Assembly: GCF_025154055.1 (NCBI RefSeq)
Contig: NZ_JAOALK010000053.1
Location: forward strand, 117,161-181,160
Reading direction: 5' to 3'
Source of the DNA: Aquibacillus koreensis
Lineage (GTDB): Bacteria > Bacillota > Bacilli > Bacillales > Amphibacillaceae
Length of the DNA stretch: 64,000 nt
The notes below the pieces were generated by a model. The model had not been told where the DNA came from. It worked only from the letters and a program-made list of their open reading frames with translations, and did no database searches. This document shows, piece by piece, positions 16,562-25,543 of this stretch; the stretch's first letter is position 1, and each line of letters opens with the position of its first letter. Position numbers and translations under genes: made by a program.

Positions 16562-19500
16562 TTAATTTTCTCGTCTACGTCGTTGAACGTAATACATAAA
16601 TATTCCAAATCCGAACAGTAACACACCAATAATCAAATCATTATACATATTTAATGCAGTACTTGGTAATTGGTTTTCTTCTTTATCAACTGTTTCAGTA
16701 GTAGAGTCCTCTGAAACTTCTATTTCAAATAATGTAAACGTACTAAACTTATCTACAGAAAACTTATATCCAGACGGCGTATCGTTCTCATAGATGATCG
16801 TTCCTTTTTGAACATCAATCGTTCCATCACTATGCTCGATATAAACACGCAAGCGATCTAAATCAAGACCATCATGATAAAATTCTCCAATAGGTAATAT
16901 TATATCTGTTTTATACCCAGAGTAATTCGTTTCAATTTCTTTTGGTGTACCTACTAATCTAGCAGAAGCACTTCCACTTACTTTCTTGATCTCTTCTAGT
17001 ACAGATTGGTCTGCCACCATTCGTTTTGAAACATCATCTTTATCTGTTTCATCTCTTAATGGTACGATTCTGAAAAATAACTCCAAATCATTGTCAGCCA
17101 AGCTCTGTACTGCTGATTGATTAAGAACTATTGTTGCTTGGTCCGTTTTCAATTCTAGAATGCCTTTTAATTTCTTTAAGGTATCAGCAGTAACTTCTAG
17201 CGCAAGTTCATCTGCGATGTTTGCTTGATCATCCGGTAAATAGACTGAGAATGTGCCTGTAGTATCCGCAGGAACCATTCCGTCATTCACAATAATTTTG
17301 TCAATTTTGTTCACAAGCTGGTTATCGTTAGCGAATAGATTAATTCGCTCAATCGATGGAGTAGGTGACGTATTGTTATTCACTCCCACACTCGCATTCC
17401 GTTTGGTTGTTTCGCTTACTTTTTTCGAAATGTTAGCTCGCTTGACAATTACCAGAAATGTTTTTTCTATCTTTTGATTACCCTTTGAAATCGTAGCTGT
17501 TAAGATTACTGATTTATCAGATCCTTGGCGATCTGTGGTAGCTTTGTTGCCATCTATTGAAATAACCTTAGACTGGTTTGATGACCATGTTATCTTTGTA
17601 TCATAAGGTCCTTCAGATAACATAAGGAATTTCAATGTGACACTTTCCCACGTGTCATCCTCACTGAATGTAAAAGCAGTATCTCTTGTTAAGAAACGGG
17701 CAGCTTCCTTCAATTGATCAGAAATCAATTGATCTGTTGCTAGTTCTAAATTCTCTCTAGCCTTTTTTAATTCATCAATACGGTACAATAATTTGTCTAA
17801 ATCTAGTTCAACTGGCTTCTTTTTTAACTCTTCTTCCAAGTTGTTTAGTTCGTCATTGACATCTTGGTAAGCATCATCACTTTCAGAACCACCAGTATCT
17901 GTATATACCTTTTTCGTTTTATTAGCTAGTTTCTTTTCTATTTCAGCTTTATCTAGGGCTTCTTTTACAGTTTTCAATAAAAGGTTATCGTAAGCTGCTT
18001 GCAATTCCTTACGTGCTGCATCAACTTCACTTTGTGTTGAATTTGGATTATGAATCACACTCTCAGCATTCGAATTCTTAGTTGAATACTCTTTCCATGT
18101 GCCCTCAGTGTAAAAATTCCCCTTTAACATTTTACTATCAATCATATCTTTTAACTTGATTAAATCTTCCTTATCCACTACGGTGAAAGCATGCTGCTTG
18201 ATGACATCTTCGCGATCTGCTTCAGATGCCGTCACAACCACTTCGTATTCACCCGGCACAAGCTTTTCCTCTACTTGATATATCCATTTGCCATCTGAAC
18301 CAATGGTTAATCCGTCTTGATCTACAACTGTCTCTTCACCATTCGGTCCAATAATAGTAATTGATGCACTGTCAGCACTTTTATCGGCAGTACCTAATAT
18401 AGATGGTGTTGTATCATTAGTAATTGCATTTGGATTGGATATTTGCAATGCAAGGCCAAAATCATCGCTTGAAACATGTTCGAAATCCTCTACAGCCGTG
18501 CCATTTTCTTCATCACCACTTAGATTAGAGTTTCCATCTTTTTCACTATAATCTACTTTCACTTCAATTTCGCTTAATAACTCTACATCTTTTCGTAAAG
18601 AAAGTTTTAGTTCCTGAGTCTTACCATCTAAATCTTCACCAATTCTCTCCACCGCTACAATGTCAATTTCTTTGCCGTCCACCGAAACAGTGAATCCAGA
18701 GGTTAGATCTGTTTCCACATCTGTAAACATAACATCTTTGTCGAACACTATATAGATGTTATTGTGTCCATGATGGTAAAATGTACGTTCTACAATTGGT
18801 GCATGTTTTTCTAGTGCATCTCTAGCAACTTTAAGATCGGCAATCTCTTGGTCAACATCAGCTTGAGAAGCAGTTGGCTTATTTATTACACTTTCGGCAT
18901 GCTGACGCGCCTTTTCAAAATTATCCCAACCTAATCGATAATCTTCCTTTACTAATTCCTCTGCAGCATCATATTCTGCTTGAAGATTTTCTTTATTTAC
19001 AATATAAAACGTTGTTGATTTTGTAACTGTTCTTGCTTCACCTTCATCAGTTGCAGTGACCTCTATCGTATAGTCACCACCATAAGCGATATTACTTGGG
19101 ACTGTATATGTCCATTCACCTGAATCTAAATCAGCTTCAACATTTTCAAGTTCTGCAATAATCTTACGATCCTGATTTTTAAACGTTAAACTTACACTGT
19201 CTGCATCATGGTGAACAGAACCATTAAATGTTGGTGTTCTATCATCTGTATTTCCACTCGTATTCACTATCTGTAATCCAGCACCAAATTCATCTGTAGC
19301 GCTAATACTAAACGACTCATCTGACGAACCGTTTTGTTCATCACCGTAAAGGTTACTGGTAGTGCCATCATAATTAACTTGGACTTGTCCAGCGTCACTA
19401 TCTAGTGCTTGTTCTACGGTTAATGTAACTGAATTCCCGTTCGAAGAAGCACCTTTAACCGGATAGTTTGTTCCATCCACCGAAACCGTAAACCCTTCTT

Positions 19501-22500
19501 CAGGATTTTTAGCATTCGTTAAAGTAACCTCTTTATCAAATTCAATGACTATTTTATTTCCACCATGTTCATAGGTGGCAGGGTCTGTTTCAATTGGTGG
19601 ATGCTTTTCTAGTGCATCTACAGCATCTTTAAGATCAGTTATTTCTTGGTCAACATCAGCTTGAGAAGCAGTTGGATCATTTATTACACTTTCGGCATGC
19701 TGACGTGCCTCTTCAAATTTATCCCAACCTAATCGATAATCTTCCTCTACAAAGTCATCTACAACATCATATTCTGCTTGAAGGTTTTCTTTATTTACAA
19801 TATAAAACGTTTTTGATTTTGTAACTGTTCTGTCTTCACCTTCATCAGTTGCAGTGACCTCTACCGTGTAGTCACCACCATAAGCAAAATCATTTGGAAC
19901 TGTATATGTCCATTCACCTGTATCTAAATCAGCTTCAACATTTTCAAGTTCTGCAATAACCTTACGATCCTGATTTTTAAACGTTAAACTTACACTGTCT
20001 GCATCATGGTGAACAGAACCATTAAATGTTGGTGTTCTATTATCTGTATTTCCACTCGTATTCACTATTTGTAATCCAGCACCAAATTCATCTGTAGCAA
20101 TAATACGAAACGACTCATCTGCAGAACCGTTTTGTTCATCACCGTAAAGGTTACTGGTAGTGCCATCATAATTAACTTGGACTTGTCCAGCGTCACTATC
20201 TAGTGCTTGATCTACAGTTAATGTAACTGAATTCCCATTCGAAGAAGCACCTTTTACCGGATAGTTTGTTCCATCCACCGAAACCGTAAACCCTTCTTCA
20301 GGATTTTCAGAATTGGTTAAAGTAACCTTTTTATCAAATTGAATGACTATTTTATTTCCACCATGTTCATAGGTGGCAGGATCTGTTTCAATTGGTGGAT
20401 GCTTTTCTAGTGCATCTACAGCATCTTTAAGATCAGTTATTTCTTGGTCAACATCAGCTTGAGAAGCAGTTGGCTTATTTAATACACTTTCCGCATGCTG
20501 ACGCGCTTTTTCAAAATTATCCCAACCTAATCGATAATCTTCCTCTACAAAGTCATCTACAGCATCATGTTCTGCTTGAAGATTTTCTTTATTCACAATA
20601 TAAAACGTTTTTGATTTTGTTACTGTTCTGTCTCCATCTTCATCAGTTGCAGTGACCTCTACCGTATAGTCACCACCATAAGCAAAATCATTTGGAACTG
20701 TATATGTCCATTCACCTGATTCTAAATCAGCTTCAACATTCTCAAGTTCTGCAATAATCTTACGATCCTGATTTTTAAACGTTAAACTCGCACTGTCTGC
20801 GCCGATGTGAACAAAACCATTAAATGTTGGTGTTCTATTATCTGTATTTCCACTCGTATTAACTATTTGTAATCCAGCACCAAATTCATCTGTAGCGCTA
20901 ATACGAAACGACTCATCTGCAGAACCGTTTGGTTCATCACCGTAAAGGTTACCGGTTGTATCATCATAATTAACTTGGACTACTTTAGCGTCACTATCTA
21001 GTGCTTGTTCTACGGTTAATGTAACTGAATTCCCATTCGAATCAGCACCTATAACCGGATAGTTTGTTCCATCCATCGAAACTGTAAACCCTTTTTCAGG
21101 ATTTTCAGAATTGGTTAAAGTAACCTTTTTATCAAATTGAATGACTATTTTATTTCCACCATGTTCATAGGTGGCAGGGTCTGTTTCAATTGGTGCATGC
21201 TTTTCTAGTGCATCTACAGCATCTTTAAGATCAGTTATTTCTTGGTCAACATCAGCTTGAGAAGCAGTTGGCTTATTTAATACACTTTCCGCATGCTGAC
21301 GCGCCTTTTCAAAATCATCCCAACCTAATCGATAATCTTCTTCTACTAATTCCTCTGCAGCATCATGTTCTGCTTGAAGATTTTCTTTATTTACAATATA
21401 AAACGTTTTTGATTTTGTAACTGTTCTTGCTTCACCTTCATTGTTAGTTGCAGTGACCTCTACTGTATAGTCACCACCATATGCAATATTACTTGGGACT
21501 GTATATGTCCATTTACCCGAATCTAAATCAACTTCAACATCTTCAAGTCCCGCAATAATCTCACGATCCTGATATTTAATCGTTAAACTCACTCTGTCTG
21601 CATTGGTGTGAACAGAACCATTAAATGTTGGTGTTCTATCATCTGTATTTCCACTCGTATTCACTATCTGTAATCCAGCACCAAATTCATCTGTAGCAAT
21701 AATACTAAACGACTCATCTGCAGAACCGTTTTGTTCATCACCGTAAAGGTTACCGGTTGTGCCATCATAATTAACTTGGACTTGTTTAGCATCACTATCT
21801 AGTGCTTGATCTACGGTTAATGTAACTAAATTCCCATTCGAAGAAGCACCTTTAACCGGATAGTTTGCTCCAGCCACCGAAACCGTGAATCCTTCTCCAG
21901 GATTTGTAGAATTGGTTAAAGTAACCTGTTTATCAAATTCAATCACTATTATACTTCCGCCATGTTCATAGGTGGCAGGATTTATTTCAATTGGTGCATG
22001 TTTTTTTAGCGCTTCAACAGCATGTTTAAGTTCCTGTAATACTTGATCAACATCTGTTTGTGTCGGCGTTGAAGATTCGTTTTCAATACTAGCAAGAAAA
22101 TCTTGAGACTCGGTTAACTTCTCTTGATATGCAGACCAGCCGTTTTGATAATCTTCTTTATCCTTAACAATTACTGGTATGTCGTCCGCAATATAATTTT
22201 CAAGTTCCGATGTATCCACAAATGTAAAAATTCTTGTAACTGCATTTGACGTCGCACCATCCTTAGAGGCAGTCGCTTTAATCGTGTATTCACCCTGGAT
22301 TAAATTTCCTTCTTGATAATCAATTGTCCATTTTCCATCTTCATCTACAGCTGGTTGCCCATTAAATACTACTTGATCATTTGGATCCTCAATAGAAACA
22401 TTCACAGACGAATCTCCCCTAGTAGCTCCAGTAATCGTTACTAATGTGTTGGTGTCATACAATAATGTTCCTTCATTCGGTTCTATAATCGATAAGCCAT

Positions 22501-23893
22501 TTTCCAACCATTCTTCTTGGGTCATCATCTCAATTATTACATCGGAATCTACTAATTCGCTAGTTTCCCCGTTTTCCTTCGTTACACTTATGTTAACGTT
22601 TCGGTCTCCACTATATTGTGGATTTTGATAATGCACCATTTGCCCAATAGCATCAACAACATCTTTCACAATTTTATTACTAACCACTCGTGCGTTATCA
22701 ATCCATAAAGTAGCTCCTAGTTTCCCACCATCTGTTTGGTCAAACGAACCAGAAACAAAACGGAATTGGTACTCGCCATCTTCTTGGATTTCTTTTTGCA
22801 CAGTAGTCCATTTCTGATCTTTACCACGACCATACAAGATCTCTGTATGATTACCCTCGTTATCAACAATAAAGCCATACACTTCAAAATCATCGTAGTT
22901 ACTTGTATCATTTGGAACCGTGAAAGCTCGCCAATCAAAGTACAATGCATCTCCAGCTCTCGCCTGAAACGGTGTGCTCCATGCTTCTATGCGAAATACG
23001 CTCCCATACCCAGAGGCACTACTATTGATACTGCCGGACTTAAATCCAAGCTCAAGTCGATTATTACCATTATCATCTATCAACCCTTTTACTAGAGTTC
23101 CTGAACCAGTACTAAATAATACTTCATTACCTTCTATACTTGCAGCTATACGCTCACTATTTAAAATACCACTATAATTAACATCAGTCTCATAGGTATA
23201 TTCTCCATTTGGACCTGTTGCAGTATATGGCCCATTCCCATCAAAACTTTGATAAGTTCTCCCTTTTGTTTTTGTAGCTAATTCACCTAACCAGATTTGA
23301 TTGACCAAACCCTTGGAAGGGTGTTGACTCGTATCATTAATCGTCCAATCTTGAACTTCACCACTATCTAATTCTTTCTCAAAATCCCCATTTTCAAGCG
23401 GAGCGGATAAATCAATTTGAAGTGCAGTCCCATCTCCATTATTTGTGCCATTCACAGTAGCTACAGGTACACCATCTAATAAAAATTCACCATCACTATA
23501 GAGTAATGTTGATCCATCTAGCTGCACTTGAGAATTTTCTGGAATAAAGAACTTTTCTGATTCTACATGTCCATCAGAAATTTCAAAGCGAATATTCCCT
23601 TCTGAAAAGACATCTCCCTCTTCTGCAATAACTTCAAAATCAGGATCCACTTGCACGTCCTCACCTAACACCGGATTATAATCAAAATCCCCACTTGTAT
23701 CATCACGCACAACATTGTCTTGCGCAAAAACAGTCGTACTCCCATAACTTGAAGCAAGTGTCGTGAATATAAGAATTGCAATAAAAAATAGTTTCGCTAG
23801 TGTCTGAGAGCGTTTCATAATTCTTCTGCGTCTATATTTAAGTTTGCGACTTTTATTTACCATTTCGATTTCAGAGTGATAACTACTCATCAT
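16562..23893 (-). CDS. Giant LPxTA-anchored surface protein with tandem repeat units
   Basis: A 2443-residue cell-wall protein, probably an adhesin. The N-terminus has a long basic n-region and a hydrophobic signal segment (about 32-56) ending near VFAQD. About residues 60-470 are a non-repetitive region, then Ig-like segments. Four tandem units of about 266 residues follow. Each carries a beta domain (EHGGNKIVI.FDK...VTLTN), an Ig-like domain (EWTYTVP...GGDYTVEVTAT) and a helical FIVAR-like linker (LQAEYD...ASQADVDQEI). A diverged fifth unit and Ig/coiled regions follow. The C-terminus is a sortase signal: LPSTA, hydrophobic helix, RRRREN. Two adjacent ATGs (23893 and 23890) follow GGGGGG; the second has the better spacing. 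The two-component genes beside it are likely its regulators. Confidence 0.92.
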   Translation of the reverse strand: MMSSYHSEIEMVNKSRKLKYRRRRIMKRSQTLAKLFFIAILIFTTLASSYGSTTVFAQDNVVRDDTSGDFDYNPVLGEDVQVDPDFEVIAEEGDVFSEGNIRFEISDGHVESEKFFIPENSQVQLDGSTLLYSDGEFLLDGVPVATVNGTNNGDGTALQIDLSAPLENGDFEKELDSGEVQDWTINDTSQHPSKGLVNQIWLGELATKTKGRTYQSFDGNGPYTATGPNGEYTYETDVNYSGILNSERIAASIEGNEVLFSTGSGTLVKGLIDDNGNNRLELGFKSGSINSSASGYGSVFRIEAWSTPFQARAGDALYFDWRAFTVPNDTSNYDDFEVYGFIVDNEGNHTEILYGRGKDQKWTTVQKEIQEDGEYQFRFVSGSFDQTDGGKLGATLWIDNARVVSNKIVKDVVDAIGQMVHYQNPQYSGDRNVNISVTKENGETSELVDSDVIIEMMTQEEWLENGLSIIEPNEGTLLYDTNTLVTITGATRGDSSVNVSIEDPNDQVVFNGQPAVDEDGKWTIDYQEGNLIQGEYTIKATASKDGATSNAVTRIFTFVDTSELENYIADDIPVIVKDKEDYQNGWSAYQEKLTESQDFLASIENESSTPTQTDVDQVLQELKHAVEALKKHAPIEINPATYEHGGSIIVIEFDKQVTLTNSTNPGEGFTVSVAGANYPVKGASSNGNLVTLTVDQALDSDAKQVQVNYDGTTGNLYGDEQNGSADESFSIIATDEFGAGLQIVNTSGNTDDRTPTFNGSVHTNADRVSLTIKYQDREIIAGLEDVEVDLDSGKWTYTVPSNIAYGGDYTVEVTATNNEGEARTVTKSKTFYIVNKENLQAEHDAAEELVEEDYRLGWDDFEKARQHAESVLNKPTASQADVDQEITDLKDAVDALEKHAPIETDPATYEHGGNKIVIQFDKKVTLTNSENPEKGFTVSMDGTNYPVIGADSNGNSVTLTVEQALDSDAKVVQVNYDDTTGNLYGDEPNGSADESFRISATDEFGAGLQIVNTSGNTDNRTPTFNGFVHIGADSASLTFKNQDRKIIAELENVEADLESGEWTYTVPNDFAYGGDYTVEVTATDEDGDRTVTKSKTFYIVNKENLQAEHDAVDDFVEEDYRLGWDNFEKARQHAESVLNKPTASQADVDQEITDLKDAVDALEKHPPIETDPATYEHGGNKIVIQFDKKVTLTNSENPEEGFTVSVDGTNYPVKGASSNGNSVTLTVDQALDSDAGQVQVNYDGTTSNLYGDEQNGSADESFRIIATDEFGAGLQIVNTSGNTDNRTPTFNGSVHHDADSVSLTFKNQDRKVIAELENVEADLDTGEWTYTVPNDFAYGGDYTVEVTATDEGEDRTVTKSKTFYIVNKENLQAEYDVVDDFVEEDYRLGWDKFEEARQHAESVINDPTASQADVDQEITDLKDAVDALEKHPPIETDPATYEHGGNKIVIEFDKEVTLTNAKNPEEGFTVSVDGTNYPVKGASSNGNSVTLTVEQALDSDAGQVQVNYDGTTSNLYGDEQNGSSDESFSISATDEFGAGLQIVNTSGNTDDRTPTFNGSVHHDADSVSLTFKNQDRKIIAELENVEADLDSGEWTYTVPSNIAYGGDYTIEVTATDEGEARTVTKSTTFYIVNKENLQAEYDAAEELVKEDYRLGWDNFEKARQHAESVINKPTASQADVDQEIADLKVARDALEKHAPIVERTFYHHGHNNIYIVFDKDVMFTDVETDLTSGFTVSVDGKEIDIVAVERIGEDLDGKTQELKLSLRKDVELLSEIEVKVDYSEKDGNSNLSGDEENGTAVEDFEHVSSDDFGLALQISNPNAITNDTTPSILGTADKSADSASITIIGPNGEETVVDQDGLTIGSDGKWIYQVEEKLVPGEYEVVVTASEADREDVIKQHAFTVVDKEDLIKLKDMIDSKMLKGNFYTEGTWKEYSTKNSNAESVIHNPNSTQSEVDAARKELQAAYDNLLLKTVKEALDKAEIEKKLANKTKKVYTDTGGSESDDAYQDVNDELNNLEEELKKKPVELDLDKLLYRIDELKKARENLELATDQLISDQLKEAARFLTRDTAFTFSEDDTWESVTLKFLMLSEGPYDTKITWSSNQSKVISIDGNKATTDRQGSDKSVILTATISKGNQKIEKTFLVIVKRANISKKVSETTKRNASVGVNNNTSPTPSIERINLFANDNQLVNKIDKIIVNDGMVPADTTGTFSVYLPDDQANIADELALEVTADTLKKLKGILELKTDQATIVLNQSAVQSLADNDLELFFRIVPLRDETDKDDVSKRMVADQSVLEEIKKVSGSASARLVGTPKEIETNYSGYKTDIILPIGEFYHDGLDLDRLRVYIEHSDGTIDVQKGTIIYENDTPSGYKFSVDKFSTFTLFEIEVSEDSTTETVDKEENQLPSTALNMYNDLIIGVLLFGFGIFMYYVQRRRREN
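18775..21961 (-). repeat. Four tandem about 798-bp coding units in the surface protein gene
   Basis: Landmark bases around CATGTTCATAGGTGGCAGG recur at about 19563, 20360, 21158 and 21961, giving a period near 798 bp (266 codons). Long stretches between neighbours are identical in DNA, including silent sites, so duplication or conversion is recent. Copy number is expected to vary between strains. Confidence 0.85.
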
Positions 23894-23991
23894 TTTCCCC
23901 CCAGTAAAATAAATAGATATGCATGCATTTAAGTTTGGTACATCCTAGAAAATTACTACTCTATTAGATTGTAAATCTTCACCTTACTTAT

Positions 23992-24072
23992 TCATAAAAT
24001 CCCCTTGTTTTTATAACCTTTGTAACCAACGTTTCCTTCATTTAAATAATTCAGGTTACAGTGTTTTTCCAT
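23992..24072 (-). CDS. Possible 26-residue leader peptide upstream of the surface protein gene
   Basis: An ATG follows GAGGGGGGAAAA closely and opens a 26-codon frame rich in Asn, Lys, Gly and Tyr. It lies about 100 bases upstream of the surface protein start, on the same strand. No homology is recognised. It could be a leader peptide or a chance frame next to a good ribosome binding site. Confidence 0.3.
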   Translation of the reverse strand: MEKHCNLNYLNEGNVGYKGYKNKGIL

Positions 24073-24344
24073 TTTTCCCCCCTCAATTTTTTTTTAATAG
24101 AACAGTTAATTTTGAATATATAACCCAATCCTCCTGCACCATAAATCATCGTTCTTAAAGAAATCTTAAAAAATAACAAGCATTTAGAAAATGATCTATT
24201 TGCTCTTTTCTACATTTTTCTACCTTTTTCTACAATAAGTATATTTATTTGCACTTAACATAGACTTAACATAAGTCTATATTCCCACAAATCACACATA
24301 CATTTGGGATAAAATTCATCGTAAAGAGAGAATTCAATAGCTTT
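24073..24344. other. Regulatory spacer between surface protein gene and two-component genes
   Basis: AT-rich DNA with repeated TTTTTCTAC blocks near 24210-24235 (three spaced copies of TTTCTAC). These may be binding sites for the neighbouring response regulator. No gene is seen. Confidence 0.35.
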
Positions 24345-24389
24345 TATCATAAAAAAAATGTAGTCCCCTATAACTAAAGGACTACATTT
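24345..24389 (-). terminator. Terminator of the two-component operon
   Basis: On the minus strand AAATGTAGTCC pairs with GGACTACATTT, followed by TTTTTATG. It lies 17 bases past the regulator stop codon. Confidence 0.85.
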
Positions 24390-24405
24390 CTACTATAGAT
24401 AGATT

Positions 24406-25539
24406 TTATTCTAATTTTTTTTGCCAATTTCGATACCACCGTTCTATCATTTTGCTCATAGGAGTTACAAGCTCTTCTTGATAGATATGCTGGACCTCTT
24501 TATAGAATCTTTCAATATCACTATTGCGATGTTTTATAGCATACAACTGGAATAGCTCGATCATTATTTGTTGATCATAGCTATTTAATTGAAAGGCTTG
24601 TTCATAATACTTAATCGCTTCATCATATTGCTTTGTCTCTGACAAAAAGCGAGCGATGTCCATTAATCGATTTGTATAACTTTTTTCAAGATAGGCTTGT
24701 TCGTTATTAGCCCAGTTATAATCCAGATTCTGCATATAGCGTCCCTGTTTCACATGTAAAGCGTCGATACATGCTCTGATATTGACGGATGTCACAGTAG
24801 GATGTTGTTGTAAATGGTGATGCCATTGATCAACGTCTACCACGATTTCTGTGCCTAAAATTAATTGATAGGACTCATCTTGAAATTTGATCACTACATC
24901 TATTTCATGTGTTTGTATTAATTGTCGCAAACGATAAATCGTCATGTGTAAGTGAGTGGAAGCTTTCTTATCTGAAAAATCCGGCCAAATATAATCAATA
25001 ATATCAAATTTAGAAATTGGTTGCTGGCGGAAGTGCAACAAAAGCGCAAATAACTCCTTTACCCTACCTGAACGCCATTTCAAATCTATAGCTTGATCCC
25101 CTTTTTGAATGGTTAAGTTTCCTAACAAATGAATGGTAACCATTTCAAGCGATTTTGCCAACGACTTTTTCTCTTTCAATCTAGTATGGATCCGATTTAT
25201 TGTCGTTTGCATTCGCTCGCGGCGGACTGGTTTAAGCAAATAGTCTAATGCATATTGCTCGAATGCTTCCACCGCATATTCTTGGAAAGCTGTAACAAAG
25301 ATAATTTCTATCTGTGGCTGTAGGCTTTTCAATTTTTCTGCTAAAACCAATCCATTCATTTCTGGCATTTCAATATCGACAAATGCCACATCAGCTTGCT
25401 CTGTTTGAGCCCATTGGAGAGCGTCGCTTGGCGATACAAAAGTGACTACATCATCCAGTTCCACTTGCTGACTTTTTTCAAGAATTGTTTTCAGATGTTC
25501 GATGGCCATGCGTTCATCGTCAATCATGAGTAATTTCAT
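24406..25539 (-). CDS. Response regulator with SARP-type winged helix and BTAD output
   Basis: A 377-residue protein. Residues 1-120 are a receiver domain: acidic pair D7/D8, phosphorylation site D55 in FVDIEMPE, conserved Lys in LLKPV. Residues about 135-230 are an OmpR-like winged helix of the SARP kind (WRSGRVKELFALLL..., HLHMTIYRLRQLI). Residues about 235-377 are a bacterial transcriptional activator domain with TPR-like helices (YDEAIKYYEQAFQLN). It is a transcription activator switched by the kinase encoded four bases upstream. Its lack of a LytTR domain makes the pairing with a LytS-type kinase less common. The most likely target is the surface protein gene downstream. Confidence 0.88.
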   Translation of the reverse strand: MKLLMIDDERMAIEHLKTILEKSQQVELDDVVTFVSPSDALQWAQTEQADVAFVDIEMPEMNGLVLAEKLKSLQPQIEIIFVTAFQEYAVEAFEQYALDYLLKPVRRERMQTTINRIHTRLKEKKSLAKSLEMVTIHLLGNLTIQKGDQAIDLKWRSGRVKELFALLLHFRQQPISKFDIIDYIWPDFSDKKASTHLHMTIYRLRQLIQTHEIDVVIKFQDESYQLILGTEIVVDVDQWHHHLQQHPTVTSVNIRACIDALHVKQGRYMQNLDYNWANNEQAYLEKSYTNRLMDIARFLSETKQYDEAIKYYEQAFQLNSYDQQIMIELFQLYAIKHRNSDIERFYKEVQHIYQEELVTPMSKMIERWYRNWQKKLE

Positions 25540-25543
25540 TTTG

